Positions 24,962 through 32,827 of a stretch of DNA of 64,000 nt are shown here, one piece after another; within the stretch, counting starts at the first letter, position 1; every line of letters starts with the position of its first letter. The DNA is from Jeotgalibacillus salarius. GTDB taxonomy: Bacteria; Bacillota; Bacilli; Bacillales; Jeotgalibacillaceae. Under the pieces are notes generated by a model that made no database searches, was not told the origin of the DNA, and saw only the letters and a program-made list of their open reading frames with translations. Both the position numbers and the translations under genes were made by a program. The stretch lies in NCBI RefSeq assembly GCF_004405125.1, contig NZ_SORX01000004.1, positions 62,001 through 126,000 of the forward strand. The letters run 5' to 3'.

Positions 24962-26176
24962 TCATCCCTCCACTAAAAACTGCTTCCCCTTCCCAAACAC
25001 AGCCTTTATAGGTTTCCTCCTCGCAATCGCTTCAGCACTGCAAACCGCATCCACAAGCATAAAGGAAGCAGCATCACCATGCTTCGGCCATTGCTGCTGA
25101 CCTTCTGATGATAAAGGATTGACCCCGCCAGTTGCATACTTCAATAACTGATTTAACCCGACTTCCCCGCTGATCCCGAAGCGTTCTCCGAGCGTGGCGA
25201 GCTTGTCGATTGTATTGCCGGTGCCAAAAGGTGACCAGTGATCTGTGATGCTGTCGTGGCCCACTGAGACTGGAATCCCTGTTTCCCATAAGGCCGGGAT
25301 TGGAATCGTGGGACGGTTGATTGGGACGGTGGTCGTCACATCGATTTTTGCGTCGTTCAGGATGCCGGTCAGCTGCTGCAGCCGCTTCTCCTTCAGGTCG
25401 CCAAGCGCCAATGCGTGACTGATGGTGACGCGTCCCTCATAACTATTCTTTTTGACTAAGTCAGCGATTTGTTCCATTTCAAAAGCGCCGAGCGAATCGG
25501 GATCATGCAGGTGAATATCAATATCTTTCTGATAATCCAGTGCAATCGCAAACATCGTTTCAAGGGACTTATTAATATCGCGGTCCACTGTTGCAGGGTC
25601 CACGCCTCCTACATGAGTGGCGCCGTGTTCCATCGCCTGACGGACAAGAGACTCAGCGTTACTTCTTAAGAGCCCGTGCTGCGGGAAAGCGACAATTTCA
25701 TATGTCAGGTAATCTTCATACGCTTTGAGTGCACGGACTGTGGCTTTTAGGTTTTCAATCCCTGTAACCGGATCAATATTGCAGTGCGTGCGGATATGGG
25801 TATGACCATTTTGCAAAAGCAGCTCAATCATCTTCTTCGCACGTTCCTCTGCTACAGGGAGCTGTTCCTTCAGGATGGTCTGTTCTTCTTCAATCCTCGT
25901 GAAGATGCCGTTAACAGCGGGCTCCACAGCTTTCCAGGGTCCTGAGTAATACGTCTTATCAATATGAATATGCATCTCCCGGAACGCAGGCAGCAACAGT
26001 GCCCCTTCTGCATCAATCACGGGAAGGTTGGTTTGAGCAGGGTAAGTGGATGTCACTTCAGTGATGGTCTCATGCTCAATTTTCAGATGTGCTGTTTCAG
26101 TAGTAGTTCTAGTCACTCGGCTCTCATGGTTAAATCCGGTCTCAATCGTTGCATTCACAATCCAATAAGCATTCAT
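24962..26176 (-). CDS. Cytosine deaminase-like amidohydrolase
   Basis: 404 residues of the COG0402 amidohydrolase superfamily. Metal and catalytic residues are in place: HIHIDK near 68, THCNIDP near 130, DIHLHDPDS near 215, ISHALAL near 245 and GHDSITDHW near 310, a set closest to CodA-type cytosine deaminases. It would deaminate a pyrimidine or similar N-heterocycle in the cytoplasm; exact substrate is not shown. GGAGGC precedes the ATG. No transporter or pyrimidine gene adjacent, so context gives no help. Confidence 0.78.
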   Translation of the reverse strand: MNAYWIVNATIETGFNHESRVTRTTTETAHLKIEHETITEVTSTYPAQTNLPVIDAEGALLLPAFREMHIHIDKTYYSGPWKAVEPAVNGIFTRIEEEQTILKEQLPVAEERAKKMIELLLQNGHTHIRTHCNIDPVTGIENLKATVRALKAYEDYLTYEIVAFPQHGLLRSNAESLVRQAMEHGATHVGGVDPATVDRDINKSLETMFAIALDYQKDIDIHLHDPDSLGAFEMEQIADLVKKNSYEGRVTISHALALGDLKEKRLQQLTGILNDAKIDVTTTVPINRPTIPIPALWETGIPVSVGHDSITDHWSPFGTGNTIDKLATLGERFGISGEVGLNQLLKYATGGVNPLSSEGQQQWPKHGDAASFMLVDAVCSAEAIARRKPIKAVFGKGKQFLVEG

Positions 26177-26267
26177 ATTCTGCCTCCAGTACGCTCAACG
26201 TTTTCTATTATTGTAAAAGCTAGCTTGTGATAAATACAATATTCACTTGCGTAATGTTCCATTGTTT

Positions 26268-26530
26268 AAGGTGCTACAAGCCTTTCAGCTATGCTACTGC
26301 TCTATATCGTGATCATGAGTGCATTTGTCTCACCTAAAGCTGTGGAACCGCACGAATTTGTTGAGTTTCCACTCGCTGAAAGTGATAAACGGGCAACGCC
26401 GAAAATACTGGAAAACTGGCTTGTGTGGATCGGCATCGCATTCGTATTAATCATCATCGCATACGCAATCCCGATCGCCCAGATGATCCAGCATGCACCT
26501 CCAGGATCACGAGAATTTATTACATGGTAG
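26268..26530 (+). pseudogene. 3' relic of a ba3-type cytochrome oxidase subunit I gene
   Basis: The frame from just after a TAA at 26267 reads about 87 residues that match the C-terminus of CbaA-type haem-copper oxidase subunit I: LLLYIVIMSAFVSPKAVEP, AESDKRATPKILENWLVWIGI, a final membrane helix and MIQHAPPGSREFITW. The preceding 450 or so residues with the haem and copper ligands are missing. Upstream sequence is the divergent promoter region of the amidohydrolase. A dead remnant; no ribosome binding site. Confidence 0.65.
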
Positions 26531-26542
26531 GAGTTGAGTGAA

Positions 26543-26626
26543 ATGGTTTTAACACTGATTTTCTTTTTCCAGGTCATCATTTTAACCACTGGTATGTATG
26601 TGGAATTATCAACAGAAGAGGAGTAA
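26543..26626 (+). CDS. Possible 27-residue membrane peptide after the oxidase relic
   Basis: ATG with GGAGTTGAGTG upstream encodes one hydrophobic helix (MVLTLIFFFQVIILTTGMYV) and an acidic tail ELSTEEE. Small single-helix subunits do accompany ba3 oxidases, so it may be another leftover of that operon. Too short to be sure. Confidence 0.3.
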   Translation: MVLTLIFFFQVIILTTGMYVELSTEEE

Positions 26627-26628
26627 AG

Positions 26629-26663
26629 GAATCCCGCTGCTTTCAGTCAGGCAGCGGGATTTG
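26629..26663 (+). terminator. Terminator after the oxidase remnant
   Basis: ATCCCGCTGC-TTTCAGTCAG-GCAGCGGGAT stem followed by TTG; weak T run. The hairpin has outlived the gene it served. Confidence 0.65.
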
Positions 26664-26842
26664 CATATGGAGAAACTTACATCAAGTAATGGCAAATCAA
26701 TCATATTTAATATCTGAAATAAGCCCGTGCGGCATATATATGTTAAGGGTTCTTGAACCGGGAATTTCTTCATTAATCTAAAACAAAAAGAATCACATAT
26801 GTTAGCAATAAACTAAGAACGTTACAGAAGGAGGGGGTCTGT

Positions 26843-27388
26843 CTGGATCAATCATTACTCGATTCCCTGAGAAAAGGAGGATATATACTCTATGCAAGAC
26901 ACGGGGAAGCAACTGTGGGCAGTGATTTACCCGGTTTCAGCTTTCAAAGCTGTCTCACTCAGAGAAATCTTTCAGAAACCGGACGCTGGCAGGCTGTTTC
27001 CTATGGAGATATTCTTCGATCCTTACGCATACCGGTTCAATACCCTATTGTCTCAAGTCCATTTTGCAGGAACATTGAAACCGCACAGCTGGCATTCGGG
27101 ACTGTAAGTGTGGGTGTTGATCCCTTTTTGTTTGAGGTGTATAGGTTGAGCGGAAATTTACCGGATGAAGAAAGAAATAGAATACTGAATGGTCTTCAGT
27201 CAAGGCTGAAGACAGCACCGGATCAGGGATGGAATCAGGTGATCATTGGTCATAGCTTTCCTGCACAAACAGGGTTAGGTGAGATACCAAATATGGGCAC
27301 AGTGATTGTAAAACCCGGAGGTGCCGGCAATGGTTATCAGGTCGTCAGACGGTTATCTTTATCAGAATTACGTGCTATAGGAAATTAG
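26843..27388 (+). CDS. Histidine phosphatase family protein, apparent CTG start
   Basis: 181 residues if read from the CTG. The phosphohistidine motif is YARHGEA (R19-H20-G21), with SSPFCRNIETAQLAF and VIIGHSFP further on, the pattern of the phosphoglycerate-mutase-like superfamily. The first ATG in frame (or GTG at 26915) lies after the catalytic RHG and cannot be the start. AAGGAGGGGG at 26828-26836 is ideally placed for the CTG at 26843, and related proteins as I recall begin about there (MD-x-x-L-x-SLR-x-GGYILYARHGEATVG). Substrate unknown. Confidence 0.75.
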   Translation: MDQSLLDSLRKGGYILYARHGEATVGSDLPGFSFQSCLTQRNLSETGRWQAVSYGDILRSLRIPVQYPIVSSPFCRNIETAQLAFGTVSVGVDPFLFEVYRLSGNLPDEERNRILNGLQSRLKTAPDQGWNQVIIGHSFPAQTGLGEIPNMGTVIVKPGGAGNGYQVVRRLSLSELRAIGN

Positions 27389-27412
27389 CGTTTGTTAAAG
27401 TGCAATCACAAT

Positions 27413-28138
27413 TCAATGTTTGATCACTGGAACATTCACATTCTTTTCATCCTTTAAAGAAACATGTAACTCAAGTTCCCGATTCATTGAAGCAAAAAAG
27501 ACATCCCTTATATCAACAATGCCTTTCTCAGATAACTGATGTTGCAGCCAGGCTTCATTCAGATTAAAATCCTTCAAGACACTTGAGTAAATGGTTCCTT
27601 CTACAATCAAGGGAAAGGAAATAGCGGATGTTGTTTTTGCCATTTTCATATCTTCTAAAGTAACTGAATTTTTCTGTGGAATTTTTAAAACGCTCAAAGA
27701 ACCATTCGCTTCGATAATGGCTGTTTCAACCTCACTAATATCAAAAATGCTTTTTTCCCTTAGCATTTGAAGGATATTATCAATCGAATAACGGATTTTC
27801 TTCATATTTTTATTAAGGAATTTGCCATTTTGAATAATCACAGTCGGTTCAAATGTCAGCAGTCTACCGATTTTCCGGTTAGAAATTTTCCACTTGGCAA
27901 CAACCTTCTGGAGAATGCCGAGCGCAATGACTGCTGCTGCAGTCGGAAGGTGATCAATATTGGGGTCTGCAATATCGGCTCCAACAACTGCCCCCAGGGT
28001 GAGGATAATTAAAAAATCAAATATCGGTAATTCCCCGATTGCGCGTTTTCCCATGAATAGGGTGACAACGAGCAGGAGGGGTAAAATCGTAATGATCCTC
28101 CCAAAAACCAGCAGTATATCTTTTATAGATTCAAGCAT
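27413..28138 (-). CDS. DUF421 / YetF-family membrane protein
   Basis: 241 residues. Three membrane helices at the N-terminus with the family signatures FMGKRAIGELPIFDFLIILTLGAVVGADIADP, then a soluble domain with NGKFLNKNMKKIRYSIDNILQMLREKSIFDISEVETAIIEANGSLSVL. In Bacillus, YetF-type proteins (YetF, YdfR, YdfS) occur in spores and vegetative membranes, some with roles in germination. AGGGGTG precedes the ATG. The phosphatase gene ends convergently 25 bases away. Confidence 0.88.
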   Translation of the reverse strand: MLESIKDILLVFGRIITILPLLLVVTLFMGKRAIGELPIFDFLIILTLGAVVGADIADPNIDHLPTAAAVIALGILQKVVAKWKISNRKIGRLLTFEPTVIIQNGKFLNKNMKKIRYSIDNILQMLREKSIFDISEVETAIIEANGSLSVLKIPQKNSVTLEDMKMAKTTSAISFPLIVEGTIYSSVLKDFNLNEAWLQHQLSEKGIVDIRDVFFASMNRELELHVSLKDEKNVNVPVIKH

Positions 28139-28523
28139 TTTTACACCCCTATCACTAACTTCATAGAAATATGTATTAGCTCCAGTGTTTAATCCCCCGG
28201 ATCATCTTTACTTTTATACCCCGTTAAAGTTGGCTGTTGATCTCCACTTCGGGCGGATGTTTGACTGGGCCGGGCGTTGAGCCCGCAGGCTTTGACGTGC
28301 CAGATCTCATCTGTCCCTTCCTGCTGTAGGAGTTAGGGCCCTACGCTCCAAACATCAGCTGTGCAAAGGCACCAATAGCATTTCACATAAATTACTTTAG
28401 AAAGTACAGTCCCATCTTTTACATGAACCAATCGGAAAATACATTTTTATCAAAAAACGCTCGTAATCATCAGTTCAAAGTGAGTTCGTAACGGCATAAA
28501 AAAGTGGGGAAACACCCCCCACT
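28139..28523. other. Intergenic region with a degenerate MITE-like repeat
   Basis: Contains repeat 28253-28360 and the terminator of the FAD oxidoreductase at its right end. No gene. Confidence 0.6.
28253..28360 (-). repeat. MITE-like intergenic repeat, degenerate copy
   Basis: About 108 GC-rich bases bounded by GCGGATGTTT and AAACATCAGC. It shares TCTCATCTGTCCCTTCCTGC (28305-28324) exactly with the complement of 31422-31441 and has the same order of blocks (TAGGAG, CGCTCCA). This block order is typical of short dispersed repeats in many Bacillaceae genomes. Confidence 0.7.
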
Positions 28524-28526
28524 TTA
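28499..28526 (-). terminator. Terminator of the FAD oxidoreductase gene
   Basis: On the minus strand AAAGTGGGG-GGTGTTT-CCCCACTTT followed by TTT; it overlaps the stop codon. Confidence 0.8.
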
Positions 28527-29750
28527 TACTCGCTTCAACAACGGCCGCTCCTGCACATACATCGCGAGATCCGGACTGCTCCCCTTCACAATCTCTTCCG
28601 CAATTAGCCTCGCCAATGCCTGCCCATACACCATTCCGTTATCTCCAAACGCAAAGACAAAATAGCATCCCGGGAATTCTTCATATTTCCCGACCACAGG
28701 CACGCCATCCACAATTCCACCATAAGATGAAGCCAGGTAATACTCAGGTTCAACATGAATATCAGGAAACAGCTTATTAAATTCCTCAATTAGCTGATAT
28801 TTTTTATGAGTTAATTTACTATTTCTGTCTCTTTCTTCATCTGTATTTTCATCAAGCCCGCCGATAATCACCCGGTTATCTTTCGTTGTCCGGCAATATA
28901 AATACGGACGGGCAGTTTCCCAGAGAAGTGTCCGGTTGTACCATGCAGACAAGTCATCAACCGGGTTCGTGGTAATCGTGAATGTACTTTCAAAAGAAGC
29001 TTTCTTTTCTTTTTTGATATCCATGCCTTCATACCCTGCAGCGAAAATGACATGCCGGGCCTCTATCGAATAGCCTTTCTTTGTTGTGACAATCGTTGTC
29101 CCACGCTCCTGATCAAAGTGCTGTCCATTCATTTCAGTCTGTTCATATACACGTACACCTTGAGCGACCGCCTCTTCAAATAGCGCATGCGTATATTTGA
29201 AAGGATTTACTTCTCCATCATGATACGAATAAATCGCTGCTTCCCGGCTGAAAGGATACTTTGCTTCAATCTCATCTTTTTCTAAAAAGTCGACCTCACA
29301 ATCATGCTGCTTTAAATAGTTATATTCCTTTTTCAGCTTGTCCACGTCTTCAGGGCAGCTGGCGGAATAGAGGGTGTCTCTTCTGTTGAATTCACAGTCG
29401 ATTGAACTGCTTTTGGAAGCTCCTTCAATTTCATCAATCGCCTGCTTCAGTAGCTGCAAATGTCTTGCGACATAGTCTTCTCCAAATGTATTCACTAGAC
29501 TGGTGAACATTTTTTCACCGGAGTATTGCAGAATCGCTGTATTTGTCACAGTACTTCCGCTCGCGATAGTCGATTTTTCGATGACCACTGCATTTAAGTC
29601 ATGGTCAGCAAGATAATAAGCACACTGAGCACCTGAGCTCCCACCACCGATAATCAATACATCACAGGACAGGTCTGTTTCTAATGGCGGATAGGACGGT
29701 GCATCAGGAAAAGTGGTTGGCCAGTAATAGGTGCCGGTTTGACGTTTCAT
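28524..29750 (-). CDS. FAD-dependent oxidoreductase (DAO family)
   Basis: 408 residues. The FAD-binding dinucleotide motif VLIIGGGSSGAQCAYYL lies near 30, followed by VVIEKSTIASGST, and the closing FAD motif GVPVVGKYEEFPGCYFVFAFGDNGMVYG near 365 is typical of the D-amino-acid/glycine/sarcosine oxidase group (also called GlpD/YurR-like). The substrate is probably an amine or amino acid, not determinable here. The ATG at 29750 has GGGGAGG upstream, so the frame's earlier ATG is not used. Single gene. Confidence 0.83.
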   Translation of the reverse strand: MKRQTGTYYWPTTFPDAPSYPPLETDLSCDVLIIGGGSSGAQCAYYLADHDLNAVVIEKSTIASGSTVTNTAILQYSGEKMFTSLVNTFGEDYVARHLQLLKQAIDEIEGASKSSSIDCEFNRRDTLYSASCPEDVDKLKKEYNYLKQHDCEVDFLEKDEIEAKYPFSREAAIYSYHDGEVNPFKYTHALFEEAVAQGVRVYEQTEMNGQHFDQERGTTIVTTKKGYSIEARHVIFAAGYEGMDIKKEKKASFESTFTITTNPVDDLSAWYNRTLLWETARPYLYCRTTKDNRVIIGGLDENTDEERDRNSKLTHKKYQLIEEFNKLFPDIHVEPEYYLASSYGGIVDGVPVVGKYEEFPGCYFVFAFGDNGMVYGQALARLIAEEIVKGSSPDLAMYVQERPLLKRV

Positions 29751-29937
29751 TTGGATCCTCCCCAAAAAGTAAATGAGATAAAATTACTATGTCCAGATTT
29801 AGGCTGTATATGCTGAATATTTATATAAGAAGGGAAGAATTAGGAGTTTGATGAGTAGAATTTTTAATAATAGAAATAGAGTATTTATATAAAATGGTAT
29901 AATGTGGTTTAAAGTTCATTTAGAGAGCTTAAAAAAC

Positions 29938-30381
29938 TCAACTTATGGCTAGCCCTCTCTCAAATGCTGCTAAATGGTTGATGGAGGCATTCCGCAGCTG
30001 CATAAAGACGATCCTTAGATCATTCGGGATGTTCAGTGATAAGAACCTGTCGTACATCGCTATATTTTCTATTTCTCCTTGAACGCCTTCTGCATATGCG
30101 GTCTTCAGCCTTTCGGGAGTTGAAATGAAATTCTGGGATTCATCCATTGGCAACGGTACCTGATATCGCTCGAAAAGTGGCAGCAGTGCCATGATATGTC
30201 TCATTTCTGCAGCTCTGATCTGGACAAACGTTCTAATCTCACCAAAGTTTGCGATCACGTTATTGTATCTTCCCTGCGCTAAATACTCATCTTGAAGGGC
30301 ATAGGTTAACATTTGAGGTAAGGACAATGAAGGCGTGTTTAAAGCGCCTTTAGCGCCATAGTTTTCGATTTGTCTATGCAT
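29938..30381 (-). CDS. DUF2202-type ferritin-like protein
   Basis: 147 residues, four-helix pattern. QDEYLAQGRYN and IRAAEMRHI carry the E and E-x-x-H metal ligands of the first helices, and EGVQGEIENIAMYDRFL and RNASINHLAAFERG those of the others, as in the DUF2202 ferritin-like family. Probably a di-iron or manganese protein in oxidative stress or metal storage; not proven. The ATG at 30381 has AAAGGTG six bases before it. Confidence 0.7.
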   Translation of the reverse strand: MHRQIENYGAKGALNTPSLSLPQMLTYALQDEYLAQGRYNNVIANFGEIRTFVQIRAAEMRHIMALLPLFERYQVPLPMDESQNFISTPERLKTAYAEGVQGEIENIAMYDRFLSLNIPNDLRIVFMQLRNASINHLAAFERGLAIS

Positions 30382-30585
30382 AGGAGTCACCTTTTTCTGT
30401 ATCGGTAAATGTGACAGTATTCATGTGAAAATGGATATTACATAATTGATCTGAATACATGATTGTCCTCCTTCTTTTCACTTCAAATTATTTTATGCAT
30501 ACTAATCAATCGGGTGCGCAAAGCTGGACTGCCGTGTAAGATGGGAAGTAGCGATTAAAGGATAATTAATTGAGAGGTGAATCAA

Positions 30586-31062
30586 ATGGAAACCATATAT
30601 TTCGCAGGCGGCTGTCTCTGGGGCGTTCAGGCATTTATCAAAACTTTACCAGGTGTGACATTTACAGAAGCGGGCAGAGCGAATGGATCGAGCAGCACTC
30701 TTGATGGGGATTACGACGGATTTGCGGAATGCGTGAAGACCGAGTTTGATCCTAATGTCGTGACGATGGATCAGCTGATGGCTTATTTCTTTGAGATTAT
30801 TGATCCTTACAGTGTGAACAAGCAGGGAATTGATGCCGGGGAGAAGTATCGAACGGGCGTATATAGCGAAGATCCTCAGCATTTAGAGGAGGCGCGGGCG
30901 TTTATTCAGAAGAGAAGTGATGCCGAACGTATTGTGGTTGAAGTATTGCCGCTTGTGAATTATGTGCGGAGTGCAGAGGAGCATCAGGACCGGCTGGATA
31001 AGTGTCCGGATGATTATTGCCATATTTCAGAGGAGCTGTTGAATAAATATCAGGAAAAGTAA
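30586..31062 (+). CDS. msrA: Peptide methionine sulfoxide reductase MsrA
   Basis: 158 residues. Catalytic motif is GGCLWG with C10, where most MsrA have GGCFWG. The order then follows MsrA: DPNVVTMDQLMAYFFEIIDPYSVNKQGIDAGEKYRTGVY, and RSAEEHQDRLDKCPDDYCHI at the end with two candidate resolving cysteines. It reduces methionine-S-sulfoxide in proteins using thioredoxin. The ATG at 30586 follows AGAGGTG; the GTG nine bases upstream is inside that site. The second acidic motif is somewhat divergent from classical MsrA (SGYAGG block replaced by GRANGSS), placing it in a side branch. Confidence 0.82.
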   Translation: METIYFAGGCLWGVQAFIKTLPGVTFTEAGRANGSSSTLDGDYDGFAECVKTEFDPNVVTMDQLMAYFFEIIDPYSVNKQGIDAGEKYRTGVYSEDPQHLEEARAFIQKRSDAERIVVEVLPLVNYVRSAEEHQDRLDKCPDDYCHISEELLNKYQEK

Positions 31063-31076
31063 AAGGGGGAAAGCCG

Positions 31077-31337
31077 ATGAACGGTCTTAAATGGCTAAGC
31101 ATGGCTGCATTTTTGCTCGGTATCATTTTTATGACATACAGCTGGACGCAGACCTGGGATTTTCAGGCGTCTTTTGAAGAATACGGGACAGTGCTCATTC
31201 AAAGGACTGTCAGATCAAGTGTGTTTCTGGTTGGAGGGGTAATTTTATTAGTGATGGGTATGTCGTTACATATGGTAAAAGCTTATTTCCATAAGGTTGA
31301 GAATGATTTATATGAGATGGAGCGGCGAAGTAAGTGA
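31077..31337 (+). CDS. Small membrane protein, two helices
   Basis: 86 residues with hydrophobic helices at about 5-22 and 47-67 and a charged C-terminal tail. Purine-rich AAAAGGGGGAAAG precedes the ATG, 14 bases after msrA, so probably cotranscribed. No family recognised. Confidence 0.6.
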   Translation: MNGLKWLSMAAFLLGIIFMTYSWTQTWDFQASFEEYGTVLIQRTVRSSVFLVGGVILLVMGMSLHMVKAYFHKVENDLYEMERRSK

Positions 31338-31386
31338 GCCTGTTTTAAATATAGGGTTTGTAATAGCCCAATGTTGTTTTTGCACC

Positions 31387-31497
31387 GCAGATGATTGGAG
31401 CGGAAGGGGGCGACTCCTGTGGCAGGAAGGGACAGATGAGACAGTCACGGCGAAGCACAGCCACGGAAAGCGTCCCCCTGAAGCGGAAATCATCTGC
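31387..31497 (+). repeat. MITE-like intergenic repeat, well-preserved copy
   Basis: 111 GC-rich bases with perfect 10-base terminal inverted repeats GCAGATGATT and AATCATCTGC. Inside are GGAGCGGAAGGGGGCGACTCC and GGAAAGCGTCCCCCTGAAGCGG, which can pair into a long hairpin. Same family as 28253-28360, opposite orientation. A plus-strand reading frame through it is an artefact. Confidence 0.75.
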
Positions 31498-31540
31498 CAA
31501 CTTGAAGAGAGCTTAAATATAATGAAATGAGGAATCCTTT

Positions 31541-32476
31541 ATGAAGCAACGAAGCTTAGGAAATACAGGGATCCAGGTGTCAGAGGTCGGGTTTGGCGCA
31601 TGGCAGCTAGGTAATGAGAAAGACTGGGGCAGGATGGCAGATCGTGAAGCAATTGATTTGGTGAGTGAGGCGATGGATGCCGGATGTAACTTTTTTGATA
31701 CGGCTCCTAACTATGGAGCTGGCAAAAGTGAAGAGCTTCTTGGACAAGCTTTTAAAGGTAAAAGAGATCAGGTGGTCATCAGCAGTAAATGTGGCCACCT
31801 TTCGAATGGGGAACAAAGCTTTGAACCTGAAAAATTGATCGAATCAGTGGAAGGCAGCCTGCGACGGTTGCAGACTGATTATCTCGATAGTCTGCTTCTT
31901 CATAATCCGCCTTTTTCAAGTTTGAATGGCAACAGCCCGCAGTTTGAAGTGCTTGAAAATTTAAAAGAACAGGGAAAAATCAGGGCGTATGGCGCTTCGG
32001 TTGATAGTGGGAAAGAGATGGATGAACTGTTACATAAAACGGATAGTCAGGTCATTGAAGTGATGTTCAATATTTTTCATCAGGAACCTGCAGCCGCAAT
32101 ACAGTCAGCTGAGCGTCAGGGAGTAGGCGTGATTACTAAGGTGCCGCTGGATTCAGGTTGGCTGACTGGAAAGTACGATATCAACAGTCGATTCAACGGG
32201 ATCAGAAGCAGGTGGAGTATTGATGACATTGAACAAAGAGGCAGGTTAGTAGAAAAAGTCCGTCGTATTTTGGGAAATGATGTGCCTATGTCGCAGGCAG
32301 CATTGCAGTTTATTCTTTCTTATTCCGAAGTGTCTACGATGATCCCGGGTGCAAAAGATATTCAGCAGTTTAACCAGAATCGTGCAGCAGCTGAAGGCAG
32401 TTTATCTCCGGAAATGATCAGTGAGTTGAAGAATTTATGGAGAGAAGAAATAAAGGATATCACTCTGCCCTGGTAG
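31541..32476 (+). CDS. Aldo/keto reductase
   Basis: 311 residues. Catalytic tetrad residues are visible: D and Y in FFDTAPNYGAGKSEELLG, K in VVISSKCGH and H in LLLHNPPF; IPGAKDIQQFNQNRAA near the end is the NADP(H) phosphate-binding loop. TIM-barrel NADPH-dependent carbonyl reductase, substrate unknown. Preceded by a MITE-like repeat, so it likely has its own promoter. Confidence 0.9.
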   Translation: MKQRSLGNTGIQVSEVGFGAWQLGNEKDWGRMADREAIDLVSEAMDAGCNFFDTAPNYGAGKSEELLGQAFKGKRDQVVISSKCGHLSNGEQSFEPEKLIESVEGSLRRLQTDYLDSLLLHNPPFSSLNGNSPQFEVLENLKEQGKIRAYGASVDSGKEMDELLHKTDSQVIEVMFNIFHQEPAAAIQSAERQGVGVITKVPLDSGWLTGKYDINSRFNGIRSRWSIDDIEQRGRLVEKVRRILGNDVPMSQAALQFILSYSEVSTMIPGAKDIQQFNQNRAAAEGSLSPEMISELKNLWREEIKDITLPW

Positions 32477-32565
32477 CTATATTAGTTGTATAAAACCTGA
32501 AACCGCCTTATGCTGAATGATAGAAGGTGTCTTTACGACATCTCTATGATAAAGGAGGATGCTCA

Positions 32566-32769
32566 ATGTTCAAAAAGATCATAAAAGGCATTTCCAAAGA
32601 ATTGAAGAAGCGTGGCAGCAGCAGTGGCAGAAGAAAGCATTACCGTCGCGGTTCAAGCAGCGGGAAGAGGCGCGGATATCGTGGCGGAAGCAGTAGTGAC
32701 CGCCGGGGACGCAACCCGTATGGGGGCTCAGGCCGTTACAAAAACAAAAGACATTATTCCAGCAGCTGA
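32566..32769 (+). CDS. Very basic Ser/Gly/Arg-repeat protein
   Basis: 67 residues. After a lysine-rich helix (MFKKIIKGISKELKK) come repeats of the type RGSSSG-RR and GGSSSDRRG, then a Gly/Tyr/Lys tail ending SSS. AAAGGAGG lies seven bases before the ATG. No family recognised; the composition is like nucleic-acid-binding or spore/coat-associated basic peptides. Many serines next to arginines would suit phosphorylation, and a Ser/Thr kinase gene ends convergently beside it, which is only suggestive. Confidence 0.6.
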   Translation: MFKKIIKGISKELKKRGSSSGRRKHYRRGSSSGKRRGYRGGSSSDRRGRNPYGGSGRYKNKRHYSSS

Positions 32770-32789
32770 TTGCAATGAAAATCGAAAAG

Positions 32790-32827
32790 ACGCCGCTGAA
32801 CCGGACAATGGTTCAGCGGCGTTTTTT
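32790..32827. terminator. Bidirectional terminator between basic protein and kinase
   Basis: CGCCGCTGAACC-GGACAAT-GGTTCAGCGGCG with T run on the plus side and TCTTTT on the minus side. Confidence 0.85.

Noticed and set aside
30586-31062. MsrA considered defective because of GGCLW instead of GGCFW
   Set aside because: The cysteine, acidic residues and C-terminal cysteines are in place, and leucine at that position is a conservative change.
31297-31530. Plus-strand frame across 31297-31530
   Set aside because: It runs through the MITE-like repeat, has no ribosome binding site at its start and gives a low-complexity product.
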